A stretch of DNA of 64,000 bases from Lineus longissimus. Its lineage: Eukaryota; Nemertea; Pilidiophora; Heteronemertea; Lineidae. Shown one piece after another: positions 36,801 through 50,287 of this stretch; within the stretch, counting starts at the first letter, position 1; each line of letters starts with the position of its first letter. The notes under the pieces were generated by a model, which had not been told where the DNA came from, ran no database searches, and saw only the letters and a program-made list of their open reading frames with translations. The position numbers and the translations under genes were made by a program. The stretch lies in contig NC_088324.1 in the NCBI RefSeq assembly GCF_910592395.1, forward strand, positions 14,906,953 to 14,970,952, read 5' to 3'.

Positions 36801-39800
36801 TCGATACCAAAACTTTTGATATTTACCAATTCATACTTCATACCGATTCTTAAACAAGAGAAATTTCCATTTTGTCACATTTTGTGCAAACTATAGCCAC
36901 ATTGCACTGCGGTTCAAAAGGGAGTTAATTGGCTGACAAACTCTACGCCATCAGTGACACAATGTGAAACTTATCGTCATCAACTGCTCAGTGAAACCAA
37001 ATCTTTGCAAAGACTTTAGACTTAAGATGCGAGAAACATCTTGCTTTAAGTGGAGGGCGAGTGGATGAAACACATCCCCTCCGGAATGCCACGGAGGAAC
37101 ATCGTAAAAGTCCATCTTTTGGCTATTGGGGGGGATATGGTCACAATAACATGCTTTCGAAGCTGTTTTCAGCCTGAGTGCAGAGCCCTATAAATACGCC
37201 ATTATCTTCGCATGTTATTGATCACAATTAAGCGACAATGTTTGTGAATTTTTAGAATGAGTGTAAAAGCGATTGGAATCCCTGAATGATCTGCGCCTCT
37301 GGCAGGAAGCCACCAACAACTAAAAGCTTTCCATGTACGAAGTTTTAGAACAAGTGTTGTACTGTGTGGTTTGAATCTCGTCCTCTATTTTGAGGTCAAG
37401 TTCAGATTCTTCAATGCTGCTTGGTCCTTGGCAGACAGGGATCTGTTATTGACCTTACGCTACAACATTGACCTTTAGCGGCCTTCTAATTCAAATCTGG
37501 TCGAAATCCTTCACCGGTTGAGAGCAACGATTATAAATAGGATTGATCAAACTGTTGTCTGCATCCGGAATAGCAATGGACTCTGTAGGTCTATTGCTTT
37601 TTTGCAATTAAGTCGCGATTCTGAGAAACCTGATTATATTTTTTACAACAGCAATAATTCTGATGTACATGTATCTCTCAGTCAGTGTCATACATATTGC
37701 CAGCAGTGTATGACCGAAATATACATCAGAACAATCACAGGCCTATTGTTATATGCAATTTATTACACCTCATCATCATGTTCTAGTGTTGACAACTGAT
37801 TACTTTTTATTTACCCCCATTTGTCTAATGCCCTATTTGTTATGGTACTTTCATTGTCAGACAGCATTCATAAAATATTACACCAGAATGACCAGGAATC
37901 ACAAAAATAAATAATATACAGGTAGAACTATGTCAACAGAAGGCCCGCCCACTAATAGCATGAAGCATCTGCAGCGCTGGTCACTGAACTTTCAATCATA
38001 TCAAAGGTGTCAGTGACCCCACAGCCGCAAGTAGCTGTCAAGAATCTATATCTGCTGATCAAAACTGGGTCAAATCCATCGATTGCTAGAGTAATGAACT
38101 CCACTGCCTGGTTTGTAATGACTGCCGTTATCGTGAACAAAGTGCCGACAACGTTACAACATGAAGAACAAAGCACCGCCTCACAAACAATATGCCGCCA
38201 AGTTTACCGAGAGATATCAAGAACCTTTAGGCAGAATATGGAATTAGTTCACCATAAATAGGATGATATTTATTATTGGATGGATGTAGGTTATAAAGGA
38301 GGGGAAGCGTGAGATGATTTTGTGCCAGCACAATATTGATTTTATGAACTGAAAAGGTCATGTGATGTCACATTTAGCTCTTCAAGGGAGACATCTAGCC
38401 TCGAGCTCTTGATGACATTCAACCTAGAAAACATAACATTGAGAAAGGTTCTTGCCACAATGTCATGGTTAAGGCAGCATTGATATCTGTGGACGCAAGT
38501 GTCAAGGCGACAAGCTGTCACCCTGACACTGGAGACAGGCTGTCACTCTGACACTGGAGACAGGCTGTCACCCTGACACTGGAAAGGTCATTGCTGTGAT
38601 GTCACAGTTTATCATTTAGGTCGAAGTCTAATCACCAACCTAGAAAAGGGTCATTGCTATGCTATAATGTCATGGAGAGGAATCGACCTAGAATGATCAT
38701 CCATTGGCTACACCAAGCAATTAAGGAGTGATAATGGCCATCATAAACATGGCCTTAAAGTAGGTTACGTGTTGGCCTACTTGAAGGTCGTGAAACTGCT
38801 AAGGTTATTGCCAGCATCAGTCATGGACTATTGATCAGACCGTCTGGTCTCTGAGGAGGAGGAGAACTCCATTATGGTGTATTGTGCCAACGTCAGAACG
38901 ATACTCCAAATAGATTCTATCTTGACGTGACCTGGAATGTGTGTTATGCCATACCAGTGGTCAATGACCCCTTCATCTGGTGAGTTAGAGGTCAGAGACC
39001 TAGCTCAGATGGGGTCCACCTCGTGAATGGAAGGTCGAGGGTTCGAACTCTGATTGTAGTTCTTTCGTTGCAGGATTGCTACCTATTGCAGCCGATTGCT
39101 ACCTGTATGGGTACCAACTGCCTTCTGGCCAGGCACCTGGCATTTGAGAAAGGGCTTTCATAAGCCACCCGTTCCATCAGGGGTGACACAATCAACAAAC
39201 TTCAATTTTATATGAAATTGACATGCTGGGATAGTTGTGTCATGACAATACGACCAAAGCATGGGCTAGAAAAATGTAAACACCAGGCATATGACCTTCA
39301 CCAAGTCAGGGAAAAGATCGATTACCTTGGACAAGCCACTTCACTTCTCAATGCCAAATACTGGAGATGGCCACAGTATTCTGAACTGCTGACCATAGTT
39401 ATATTAGCCTGAAGCACTTTAAAAGTACTAACCCATGACCTGTTTGATAGAAACGGGTCACCATGGCATAGTTCTGATGCACTCTAGACAGATGATGTAC
39501 TCACAAAACAGGCAAATAAGAGAGAAAGGATGAAATGACCATTTCTCGACAATAAAAATCATCTTATGCAAGTTATATTGTGACCTTTGCTGGAAGTCGA
39601 ATATATCAAAACAGGAGGTTGCATACTTATTTTTACAGATGGCACTATGCTAATTATCATGGCTTGGTTTATCTCTGCGTCTGCTCAGTCACCAGCCCTA
39701 GTAGTCAGAGTGACATACCATGTGATGCCAGGATGCGACAAGAACAGACCATGAGCATGAGATGGTATGAGCCCACGCAGGTGAATGTGGATTAAAATTA

Positions 39801-42800
39801 GGTGAATGTGGATTAAAATTAGGATGAGGATTTTCAGATGTTCTTCTGAATGTTAAGCAGTTACATTTTATCGAAATAATAAGCCCGATCACCACCTTTA
39901 TAAGAGGCAAGCTTGGAGGTAGTAAGGGACTGAGCAATCTAAGTCGTGAGAGCCAAAATGAGCAGTACTTAACTCTCTGCTGTATTTGTCTGACCATATA
40001 AAACAAACGACAGACATCTCATCCATGACACAGACGATTTAATGACTTGCTTAACGACTGCTCTCAATCAAGGGGTAATTAAATCTAACCTTATGATGTT
40101 TACAACTTCAGGCACTTTAAATATACATAAGGTGGGGGCAGATGAACAAAGATACTTGAAGTACATAAGTACCATTACGAGGAAAGAGTACACTCAAAGT
40201 ACAAAATAAGAGGTAAAATGAGGTCTTTGGGTGTGAAATTTATTTGGTGATAAATTCTGCCTGAATCCGGCTCCATTATTTATGAACTAAGCTTGTTTAA
40301 GGCCTGTATCCTAATCCATGGGATGAGTCAGTAGCATCAAGGATTCTATTTCCCCGAATTGCCTCAAAACTATTTTTAACCAAATTATCAGGATTATTTC
40401 CTCCAAATGAATACAATCAGGTCTCCATCCCCCAAATGAGAACAATGTCAAGTTGTGGTCAAAGTTCATCCTTCTTTATTCACCCTATCTTTTCAGGCAA
40501 AATTCTGCTGAAGTTTTCTCATTCAGGATAATCAGTGTGGAACCGAAGAGTCCACTACTTGATGAAAATTAGGCCAATGTTGTTTATTCTCAATGGAATA
40601 TTCTATTATCATGTACAGGGGTCTCAACCAATAGACCAATCCCCCTCCGACATAATAGACCAGTCCTATGTCAAGGATGTCTCTCAAATCAATGACCCCT
40701 GCTGGGGGTCATAGATTCAAACAGGTGCTAATCTAGCAACCACAAGACAAATAGTTCATTGACAGATCTTATAATCCAAACAGATCACATGCAACTGAAC
40801 ATGATAACTTAATTTTTCAGAATAGAACTTGGTTTTCATACCGAGGACAATTTTGACCAGAACATCAAAACGTTTTGTCAACGCTTCTGAAGAAATAACT
40901 GAGGCTACTGTCCCACTGAAAAACTTCATGCAATAGAGTCGGACTCTGTAGTGATCTGGATGATATTATCAAATTATTAATAAGACCTGTTATAACGAGT
41001 TGGTGTGATGTTATCTTCTGATGGGGTCGTGAACGGGGACTAGTCCCATATCCTCACCCAGTGTCCCCACTTCTGCACTCACAAGCCAGCACTGTCCTAC
41101 TTTCTCCCCCCAACAACATCATTGTGACCTATCATTTACCACTGAACACACACAACCTCATAACACTCTTCGCTTAGGATTCAAACTTCTGAGCACATGA
41201 AAACTAAAATGTTTCAATTGTAATTCAGGATGACAAAAGCCGAGATATGGCCCAGTCCCCCCCCCCCCGAATTACCCTTGTCACCCCCTCTGCAATGAAA
41301 TCCAATTTGCAATAAAACGATTGCTTGTATGCATGTACAAGTAAACCAGTCATCACCAGGTGTGATAATCATTGCAGCTTGCAGCAATGACCAATCACCT
41401 GATTTGCGTTGCGTACAAAAAATGCATGTTTGCAATGCACTTTATCAGTGACAACTGCTGCTGCTGAATCATGTTTTATGTTGTAGTCCAGACAGAATTA
41501 GCCAGCATCAAATAAATCTATGTGACATCATCAACAGCAATGACCAATCACCTGATTTGCGTTGCATACAAAAAATGCATGTTTGCAATGCACTTTATCA
41601 GTGACAACTGCTGCTGCTGAATCATGTTTTATGTTGTAGTCCAGACAAAATTAGCCAGCATCAAATAAATCTATGTGACATCATTGACAGAATAGCATCC
41701 TGGATAACCTACTTCTAAACAAACACATCCAGGTTTATACAAAGTATATCTGCCATAAATACGGAAATAGATAATATAGATTACGCAAATAAGGTCGATC
41801 AAGAATTTGCAAAAAATATTAAACAATGGTATATTTCTGACTTTATAACATGTAACTGGGACATTTGGGACAATTCGTTAGTTATATGGGTTCCCTGTTA
41901 AAAAAATAATAGGACAAAACATTATGTATAGAATCACCGACCCCAGCTCAAAAACTAATCTGCTGAACCAGAAAATGACGCAACAGACACGATTCTCAAT
42001 GTCAATAGGGTCAAAAACCAGTCAATCCGTGTCAGGGAGGGTCACTGTGACCAAACTGGGTCAATCAGAGAGTAGGGAGGTTATACACATGATGAGGCAA
42101 ACAGTTCATTGATCTAGGACGCATCGACACAGATTCATATGAAGTGCACACGTTTGGGCAGAATCAGGTTTCTCCGCCTGAGAATGACCCAGCTGTATGT
42201 TTACCAGTTTATGGACCGCCGAGGTGTCTGTTGTGACCATAGTGGGTAACCAGCGCAATACCGCGTGAAGTTAACAAATTGAGATCTAGGGATTTGTGTC
42301 ACTGAAACCTATTTGCTATTTTTATTAACTGCCCTATATCAATCTTATTGTAGTAGCACATCATGTCTGTCAGCTCATTCAGGTTGTTATTGTGAGAATC
42401 AGTGGACTTAGATGAGTGTTATCTCACCATAGGACTAATCTTCTGAAATGTAATATTGTCTTAACTTATTTTGATGGCTAAAAATGATCAACGGATTCAG
42501 GTCACCTTGGAATAGATCTGTTTTTCTGGGACAAGTGACAATGTCAATGACACTGCATTCCCTTTATATGGATCCCAGCCAACCTCTATTTCTGTAAGTT
42601 TATTTCGTGAACAAATAACACCACACTGTTATTCCTATTTATACAGACCTTCAATGTCTATAAATAGGGAAGACAGTATCATTCATTTCTACAAAAGATA
42701 TTTTGAGATGTGGGCTATTATAATTCCATGACTGATATATAAATGTTGGTTTAGTAGATCCGTTTGAGTCATCTTTTGTGTCATTTTGCCATTTTTGTCT

Positions 42801-45800
42801 CAAATTAAGTAGTTATTGACACCCCCCCCCCCCCCCCGCACCCCCTGAAAGAACGGACTCATCACTGGCAATTCTTTCATTGATTACAGTCCTGCTCTTG
42901 AATGAGCCAAAAGTACAAGCATACTATAATTCCCAAAGATCAATATTGCCAGAAGTGAATAAATGTTTCATGACAGTAGTTATTCACACCCAATATTAAG
43001 GGCCCAGAGTGCACTGTCATGATCAAATGAGTGTTACTCTATTCAGAATGGCTAGCTAGGCCAGCCAAAGCCAGTAAGTCCAAATGCCACGGCTCCCAAG
43101 GGGGGCTTGTACAGTCAGCACCATCAAGCGTCAAGCGGTAAATCAAGAAAACTAGACTCAGAAGCAAGTACTTTAGGCTACTGGCAATCTAACTGCCCCG
43201 CTCCCTGAACCCCCCCCCCCCCCTCCCCCAAGTTATACTACATGCTGTATCAGACCGACAACTCGTCAAAGATTCCATCCATTCACTGACCCCACAATCG
43301 CTTTGCTATGTTTGACAGCCCTCACACTAGAGTCCATTCACACGTTATCTAGATTGTACGATTATGCTCACCATATGCCAAGCTAATTTCATGTAGATTA
43401 AACCAAGCAAGTTCAAAGCTGAGTTCAGATCTGTGAAAACCAGTACACTTAGGTGAGACAAGAGACTTCTCAGTTCACAAAGGTTCCTCTACGTTTTTAT
43501 AGGGCGCTGTGTAATCATTTCTGGAAGCCAGGTCAATTGCTTATCCGGGCATTCATTGATGTCATGAGTGACAGTTGGGTGCTTTGTGTTGCAATGTCTA
43601 ATTTTATATTTAGCGGAAAAACCCATTCTAAAAAGAGATTAAAAACCTGCCAAACATCGGATTTCTTCATCATATTATCATTATGTCTAGCTGAGTATTG
43701 AATTTTGATATTTGTGTCTGTGCCAAATACTCTGGTGTATTCACTTGCATGTATATAGAGAGCATTTTCGTAAATGGGTCAATTTCAATTTGATCAACAA
43801 ATTGAGGGATTCCAATACATGAATCGAACACTTTATGACTTGATTAACTCTTGATATTTGTAAAGACTGACTAGGCCTATACATAAACACTCATGCTGGA
43901 AGTATGTCCAGGTGCATATTCTGATGCATCAAGCTGTTAACAGTACACTCCATTCAAGATTCGTAAAATGTACGACTACCACATTGTAGACTCAGATCAA
44001 TAAACAACCATGCTAACAAAAGTGTAATTCAAGACGATGCAACCCATTTATGCTACTCTTATTTTTTACTAGTTTACTCTATCTAGTTCAGGTCAGTCTA
44101 AACAACAGCAACAACAGCTTTTCTGAACCATAATACAAAGTCCACTGAAGTCAGGCCCATCTCAACTCACAGCCAGGTAAATGACCTTTTCAACATTTAT
44201 GAACTGGCCTGCCACTACCTTAACGCCTTCAGCGCCGAACCACCTAGATCTACGTGGCCCAAATCCCCCCCTCCCCCTTTGACTTGAGCTGGTTATCGGA
44301 GTCTCATGGACTTCGAATGAATGAATGAATTTGAATGAATGAATTTTATTACTCAGACCTTAATAAAAGGTACAAGAGTACCAAAAGATAGCATAATAAC
44401 ATATATACAAGTGAGAAATAAAGGAGGAAACCACCTATCCTCTATTAACATTATAATTTCTAAAATTTAAAGGTCTGAACTACGCCATCGCCATCTTTGG
44501 GCCACGGTAGGAACTGAAAATACCGTGTGGTCTTTTCAGTTCCTCCCTTACCCTGAAGATGGCGATGGCGTAGTTCTTTCATGAAGTCCATGAGACTCCG
44601 ATAACCAGTTCAGAGGGGGGATTTGGGCCGCGTGGATCTCGTGGTTCGGCGCTGAAGGTGTTAATACCCGATCAGCACTGAGTCTGAATTGAAGTGGGGA
44701 AGGTAGCTGTACTCTTTCTTATGATATAAAGTGATGCCACTTTGAGTTATCAATGGCAGATTAGGATCATTAACATCACTGTTTATCGAAGATCCGTAAT
44801 CAAATAAAAAAGGTTTTCTGTACTCACCAAAGCTGTTTCCTGCAGTGAGAATCAGTGTGTGCGGTTTCCTTGTGAATTTGAGTTCCTTGGCTACATGGCA
44901 CGCAGTCAATGGACTGTCACCAGTAATCATAGCAACCTGAGATGAGAAAATAGTCTTTATACCAAGATCTGAGATTACTAGCCTGGAGGTAAGGTAACCT
45001 TCAGACAACAATCAACGAAAGGACAGGATTTTCCCACAGAGTGAAAAGGGAATTCATATCCTTGGATCATGTCTACAGAGGCCGCACATGAAGAATGTTC
45101 ATTAACTGGTGGTGCAGCATTTCACTGAACAGCTCATTGCTCAATGGTAGGCAAAGCTGTATTTTGTAAATATTTAGCCCAAGGGCCTACACAAAACTGA
45201 GATATCTGAATAGAATCCATGGTTTTAAATTCAATTTTACATTGTTTAAACTTACGTGATGGGATGCCTGCTGTATCTCTTTGATAACAGCCTTACTGTC
45301 GAATTTAAGCGGACAAGAGATTATCACAAATCCAACAAACTTCAGATCCTTTTCAACCTGGTCCCGCGCCATTTCTCGCACCTGAAGACAACAGAAATAT
45401 CATACATTCAACTTTATACCAATTATCATCACGGAGCTTTAAATGACCGAGAGAAAGTGTGATCAACCGAATGAGATGGCATGACTGACCAGCTGAAAGT
45501 GATTTCAGTTACAACGCTGCTAGGATATCAACAGAGCATGACTGATGTACTAACCTGCTGGTGTGAGAGTTGTCCCAACTTTCTGAAACCCAGAGCAAGA
45601 ACGCGAGCTCCCCTTCTGGCCATTTCTAGGTGGACTGTATCATATGTGTCAGGGATGTCGGAGAACTGAAGAGAAGACAAAAGCACAATCAGATACAGAA
45701 ATTGTAGTTCAAATGAGACATTTATAACAGGTAGCACAAAAGGAACCACATCAGACCAACATGGCAAGTACATGCTGTTTGACTAGGGTTCATGAATGAG

Positions 45801-48800
45801 GGATATATCTGCTTACTAGCTCACATTCAGAGACTGGTACCTCGAAGACAGAATTCTGGGTTGTCAAGGACAGCAAAAGAGTCTGAGATTTAACCTCGAT
45901 TGAGATGATCTGATAGCGGGAAAACTTTAGGCCTCTGCACAGGTTAAGTAAAACTTCGAATCAGTATATCTGCAAAGTGCCCTACCATAGGCTTCAGGGT
46001 CTCAGGAGCACCTTTGACGGTAGCGATATAGTCTGTCTCCAGAGCACCTGGTGCAGCATAGCCAGCTATGACAGACATCCTCTTCAGGGCGCTGGCAAAG
46101 TGGAACCTCTGGAAGATCTTCAAGGGATGGGTCTTGCCCTTCTTTGGCATGACGGCTTCACCTGAGAATAAAGGTAAGATGCATAGATTGTGGGAAAGAC
46201 CATCGTCTTAGAGAACATTAACTTGATTGACACCCGATTCATAGAAGAGAGCTGAACTATGGACAAAAGCCAGCAAAGCCTACAGCATGGAATGTCGTCT
46301 AGCAGATTCCAATGGCATTGCGCCATTTAGAAACCTCTCTCGCACATGAAAACAGAGTCGCCATCTATCAGGATTTACACTAACTAAGGGTCTTTCAAGC
46401 CATGCGAAATCTTTTAGAAAAGATGCAGAGTATAAAAGAACCTTATCTCTTGCAACATGACATGAGGAATAGCACAAATAATTCATACCTTTAGTGAGAG
46501 TCCAGTCCACAGCGCTGAGAGTTGCCTTTTCTAAGGGATCTCCAACCAGATCATCATCTAGTTGAACAAGAGCATGACAGGTGGCCAACACCTGGGTGGT
46601 CTCCAACGGAACATCAGTCGCTTGTAGCATTTTCTTCTCCCCACTGAAATTATATAATTTTAAATGTATTTCTAAAAGCACAATCCTCATTGGTTCTTTC
46701 AGAACAACTGTTTGGTCCAATACCTGCTTCATACCTTCTCGGAGTTCTCCGTTTGAAAAGACATTTTGAGCTTTAAAAGAACCATGAATTTAGCTTTTTT
46801 AAAGTATTGAAAAAATGCAGATACGAAAAGTCCATAATCCAGAATATTCTCATCCATGAAGTGTCCGTCTCAAAAGAAAAATTGCATACTCACTCAATTC
46901 CTGTCACCCCCTCCACGACAAGGTTATCACTGGTGAGTGTACCAGTCTTGTCAAAGCAACACACATCTATCTTCCCGGCAAATGGGATGCGGAATGGTTC
47001 CGTGCAGAATATATCTGAGAGAAAACGAAAATGCAAGGTTATCGCCACAAACTACGTCAACTTCTGCTTGGAACACACAATTATTATTCTGTAAGTTGAC
47101 AGAGATTTCATCTTTACCAAAGTCGGAAACACGGAATGGACAATCAAACAAGGTGACTATCGTCTTTCCAAACATCTGCCAAATGCCATGGAATATCGGA
47201 ATGGTCTATATTAATGGATACTTATTGGAATGCAACTACAGTACTCATGAGATATGTGACAAGAAATACAACTAACCAATGTCGAGTATTCACACTTACG
47301 TAATTTGGTCAAGGCAAGCAGTGATGTATTGACAGCGAGAGACAGCTCAATGGGCAGCTCTGGTGGGACGACAGACGTCAGGATGAGAGTGCACTCTAAG
47401 AACAGCTTGTACTTGTTCCTGCTTTCATCTTCGCTTCCTGGAAAACAGATGAACTCATTACTGAATGCAAAATTTTTACCACGTACCTCACCCTTGTTCT
47501 GCAAAATTGCGTTGAAACATTGGTAGTGGCATTTTGAGAGTGGCCAAAAACCAACCAAATAGGTCTGATGCATTTTGAAGTTTGAAGCATTGTTTCCTTA
47601 AAACCTGTTAAAACATGTGATAAATCACTTACCCTTGATCCAGACGTAAGCAGCAGCAGTGATGGCGAAGATCAACAAAAACAGGATGAACATGAATGAT
47701 TCGAGATTGTTTGCAGTGACGCGCTTGACGCCGTACAGGATTGTCCTCAAAAGCCTGCCTTGAGAAGTGTTGAAACTTGTCCTCAGGACGTAGGCTATAC
47801 AACCATTGTCATGTGCTGGAAAATAGAAGAGGATCCAATAATTTCCTAATTGTATATCCTCCTTGGCTTTGTCATCAGTTCCTCATTTACATGACAAAAA
47901 GCGAGAAAAAGTCTGCCCTTGAAGTCATGTTTAACCAAGCAAGGTTTTGGTAGAATCTCTAAACATGTCTGAATCACAGTCAGAACCAAAAACTTGTCAA
48001 AAGTGACAGTTCAACAAACTAAGTTACCTTTTAGCCCGGGACCAGTCTTACTCGGTGGTGAATGCTGCACAACCTTGGTTCCAGCAAATAAGACATGGAG
48101 CTTTGAGTCTAACTCCAGATCTAAGATTCGGTCTTGGTCAAGAGTTTCCACAGGCTCCTGGAATAAAATTATGAGGATCGATTTAGAACCATAACTTGTG
48201 TCTGGAGTCCGGAGAGAGGATGCCCCCCTAACCTGCAATGCTGCAGAATGGGCAGCTGGCTAAATGATTTTCGCACTGTACACAAGTCTATTACTGGTGC
48301 ACATATGTACATGTCATTGTCTTGCACTACACTTGGCAATTTCAGGCCAGAAGACAGTTCAAGGACTAGGAACAATGGCTGAGCCACGAACCCACAACCT
48401 TAGGATCACAAGTGAGATGCTCTTGAGAGTGGGTCACCATGCCCCCTCAACAAAGGATGACGGTGACCACATCAGCACATTCTGAAACAGAGGGCAATGA
48501 GATCATTACCTTCATGACTGGCACCGATTCTCCGGTCAACATAGATTCATCAACGATACATGGCCCACGCAGCAGGAGCAGGTCACATGGTACTAGTCTG
48601 TCATCTTGCGAACGCCCAATGGAAACAATATCGCCAGGTACCAGTTGGTCACTCATCACTGGACGCCACTTTCTATTTCGGTATGCCTGCAGGGAAGAAG
48701 TTAATCAAATCAGAGATAAAATCAAGCACACAAGGCTTACTTAAGAGTTATTTAAGCCAACACTATCCCAAAATAACTTCTTTTACAAATGATCACCATA

Positions 48801-50287
48801 TTGAAACTTGTCTTGACCTCGACTCCCTTACCTGAATTAGATAAGGCTTATTGCCCATCTTCCTAATCTCAGCCATATTCCTCATTTGTTGCTGAACCAG
48901 TGTTGCCTCGAACGCTATCAGCATAAACAGGGTGAAAACGCTGTAGTACCAGTACTCATCCAGGCACCAGAGGCCCACACAGAACACTTGGAACACAAAG
49001 AATGGGGCAGTCGCACGCTCCTTGAAGAGTTCAGCAAAGTGGGGGATGTCCATTATCATGCTGAAAGAGAGAAATGAAACAATTTAAACAAAATCCAACT
49101 CTTGAAATTGGTTTCAGGGCAGTTCACCCAATGATTAAGCGAACCATGAGAAAGTTAACGAGTCAAATAGAAGAAGAAGAAGCTTACACATTATTTCCAT
49201 ATTTGCGCTCGGCAACCGCCACCTCCGAGTCCTCCTGGTAGCCCTTCCACTCTGTATACTGCTTCATGGACAAGTCGACAGGGAACTTGACCGGTTCAAA
49301 CTGTTTCTTCTCCTCGGCATCATAGAGATACTTGGTCTTCTGGAAGGTGAACCAAGGTCGCTCCTTTTTGGTTTCTTCATCCTGAAATAAGTTTTTTTAA
49401 GGATTTTAACAAAAATTTATTCCAGCAACTGTCATGCAAAAAGTATCAGTAGTAACTAACCATGCTGTTGCCACGGTAACTCATTCCTGGGGAATGTTTC
49501 CAAAAAGCAAGACATTCATGTCCCAACATGACTTGTAACAGATGGGTTGCAATTTTTGTGACTGGTGACTTACTAACTTACCACATCATGATACAGCTTG
49601 ACCAGTTCTGTGTACCCGTTATTAGGAGTTGGTACGACTTTTACCCAGGATGCATGGTGCGGATCCTTCGCCTGAAAAGGTTAGGCAATATCAGGATAAT
49701 TGTATGAATCCACTGAATGACATTGTCCATGAGATATGGCAGGCACCAAATGTCAACATGTCCCTTTCAATCATGGATGACCTCAGATGAGACACTACAA
49801 CAAAATGATTCCAATATTTTTACGAGGTTTTGAAAATGTTCACGTTATTTATTCGAAGGCCTTATTTATTTCAATCTGCATATAACCCGGCATATAACTT
49901 TGACGCATCAGTCTCCATCTGAAAACTAAAACAATAAACAGATTAACGCAGGCATTACGGTTACAACAAGATACAACATGACTATACTGACAGCAAAGAA
50001 AATGCGTGGAAATGAATGCATACCGTTGAACACGAGAGCACGGTGCGAACCTCCACGAACCAGTGGCAGAACAGCCCGCACAAGATTTGGAGCAGACTGA
50101 TGATTGCAAGTGCGATTATTCCCGGTTCAAAATAGTCGGTTATCCCGTAAACCACAGTCCACATGTAAAGCCATATCAAATACAATATTACGAATGGTCC
50201 AAAATATCCATGAAGGATTAGAGGCCTGAAATTATGGTAAGAAATGCGACGAATTTCGTTACTTTGCGAAATGCCGGTGGCCGCCAT
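30837..50287 (-). CDS. ATP13A1: ATP13A1, P5A-type ATPase (ER transmembrane-helix dislocase)
   Basis: The ER P5A ATPase removes mistargeted or misinserted transmembrane helices. Twenty-three exons join in phase to 1,171 residues (human about 1,204): 50287-50024, 49671-49582, 49381-49188, 49060-48832, 48686-48510, 48157-48028, 47815-47633, 47437-47300, 47014-46894, 46643-46489, 46161-45986, 45665-45555, 45381-45256, 44936-44828, 35051-34942, 34749-34657, 34470-34222, 34043-33887, 33610-33414, 33189-33047, 31857-31746, 31308-31165, 30944-30837. Motifs: A-domain TGES 310-313, P5A signature PPELPIEL 447-454, phosphorylated Asp490 in [16 protein letters not shown] 610-614, [13 protein letters not shown], hinge [13 protein letters not shown] from 820. 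N-terminal membrane spans ([19 protein letters not shown]) and C-terminal spans are present. No catalytic residue is missing. Intron 14 is 9.8 kb; most others are below 1 kb. Confidence 0.98.
31346..31640. mobile_element. Palindromic hairpin element in ATP13A1 intron 21
   Basis: This belongs to the same family as the 23.3-24.5 kb cluster. It starts GGTTATCGGAGTCTCA, contains two successive hairpins built from the ACTACGCCATCGCCATCTTC arm, and ends TGAGACTCCGATAAC, so the element is an inverted repeat end to end. The outer CAGCGCCGAACC block is absent here. It lies between ATP13A1 exons 21 and 22. Confidence 0.9.
31987..32947. mobile_element. Mutator-like (MULE) non-autonomous element with 9-bp target duplication
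   Basis: The element 31996-32938 (943 bp) begins CAAGGAGGATACCGCGGTGA and ends with its reverse complement; the terminal inverted repeats match perfectly over 26 bp, to the GTGACGTCAC core. The flanks carry a perfect 9-bp direct repeat AGTTTATCC (31987-31995 and 32939-32947). A 9-bp duplication with long terminal repeats is characteristic of Mutator-superfamily insertions. No transposase is visible, so it is non-autonomous. It makes up most of ATP13A1 intron 20 (31858-33046); without it and one target copy the intron would be 237 bp. Confidence 0.88.
35280..36400. repeat. Three diverged copies of a TGACC-rich segment
   Basis: Similar blocks recur near 35,390, 35,865 and 36,270. Each has GACCAGGCCA/GACCAAGCCC-like wording, CACCCGTGAC or CTACCCATGAC, and then GAGGACA. 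Spacing is about 400-475 bp, suggesting an old tandem triplication. Confidence 0.5.
38509..38583. repeat. Three tandem 25-bp units
   Basis: The unit starts GACAGGCTGTCACCCTGACA and repeats three times (38509-38533, 38534-38558, 38559-38583) with one or two substitutions. GACAGGCTGTC is itself an imperfect palindrome. Confidence 0.95.
38985..39190 (+). mobile_element. tRNA-derived SINE-like element
   Basis: An A-box-like TAGCTCAGATGGGG at 39001-39014 and a B-box GGTTCGAACTC at 39040-39050 show a tRNA-derived Pol III head. The T-arm stem is mismatched, so it is not a working tRNA. The 3' body (GGCATTTGAGAAAGGGC...) is unrecognised. Confidence 0.55.
41382..41687. repeat. Recent 153-bp tandem duplication
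   Basis: The segment 41382-41534 (starting CAGCAATGACCAATCACC) is repeated at 41535-41687 with only a few substitutions. It lies in ATP13A1 intron 14 and has no coding potential. Confidence 0.93.
42821..42838. repeat. Poly-C tracts (three sites)
   Basis: Uninterrupted or nearly uninterrupted C runs occur at about 41,258-41,269, 42,821-42,838 and 43,208-43,226, all in ATP13A1 intron 14. The transcribed minus strand therefore carries G runs, with quadruplex potential. Run lengths are likely unreliable in the assembly. Confidence 0.85.
44220..44664. mobile_element. Full-length palindromic hairpin element with TTAA ends, split by a LINE-tail insertion
   Basis: TTAA at 44220-44223 is followed by CGCCTTCAGCGCCGAACCAC, and the right end reads GGTTCGGCGCTGAAGGTG then TTAA (44661-44664), so the ends are inverted repeats with TTAA target sites. 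Inside are the usual GGTTATCGGAGTCTCATGG and ACTACGCCATCGCCATCTT blocks. The left half is interrupted at about 44,314-44,474 by AATGAATGAATTTTATTACTC-type sequence. Read on the minus strand this ends in GTAATAAAATTCATTCATTC, typical of the 3' end of a non-LTR retrotransposon. It lies in ATP13A1 intron 14, close to exon 14. Confidence 0.85.
48250..48480 (-). mobile_element. tRNA-derived SINE-like element (minus strand)
   Basis: On the minus strand AGAGCATCTCACTTGTGATC, CTAAGG and TTGTGGGTTCGTGGCTC read as the 3' two thirds of a tRNA with a B-box (complement of 48381-48392). It lies in ATP13A1 intron 5, the same orientation as the gene. The D-arm region is degraded, so this is a SINE or tRNA relic. 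Confidence 0.55.

Larger units (their letters stand above)
35052..44219. other. Large ATP13A1 intron 14, repeat-rich, no exon seen
   Basis: Exons 14 (44828) and 15 (35051) join in correct phase with the family sequence, so nothing coding for ATP13A1 is missing from this 9.8-kb intron. It holds three related degenerate segments (35,280-36,400), a 25-bp minisatellite, a tRNA-SINE, a 153-bp tandem duplication and several poly-C tracts. I see no other gene on either strand. Confidence 0.8.

Noticed and set aside
39001..39050. tRNA gene with A- and B-boxes
   Set aside because: The T-arm stem is mismatched and the boxes are closer than usual. Called a SINE head or relic.
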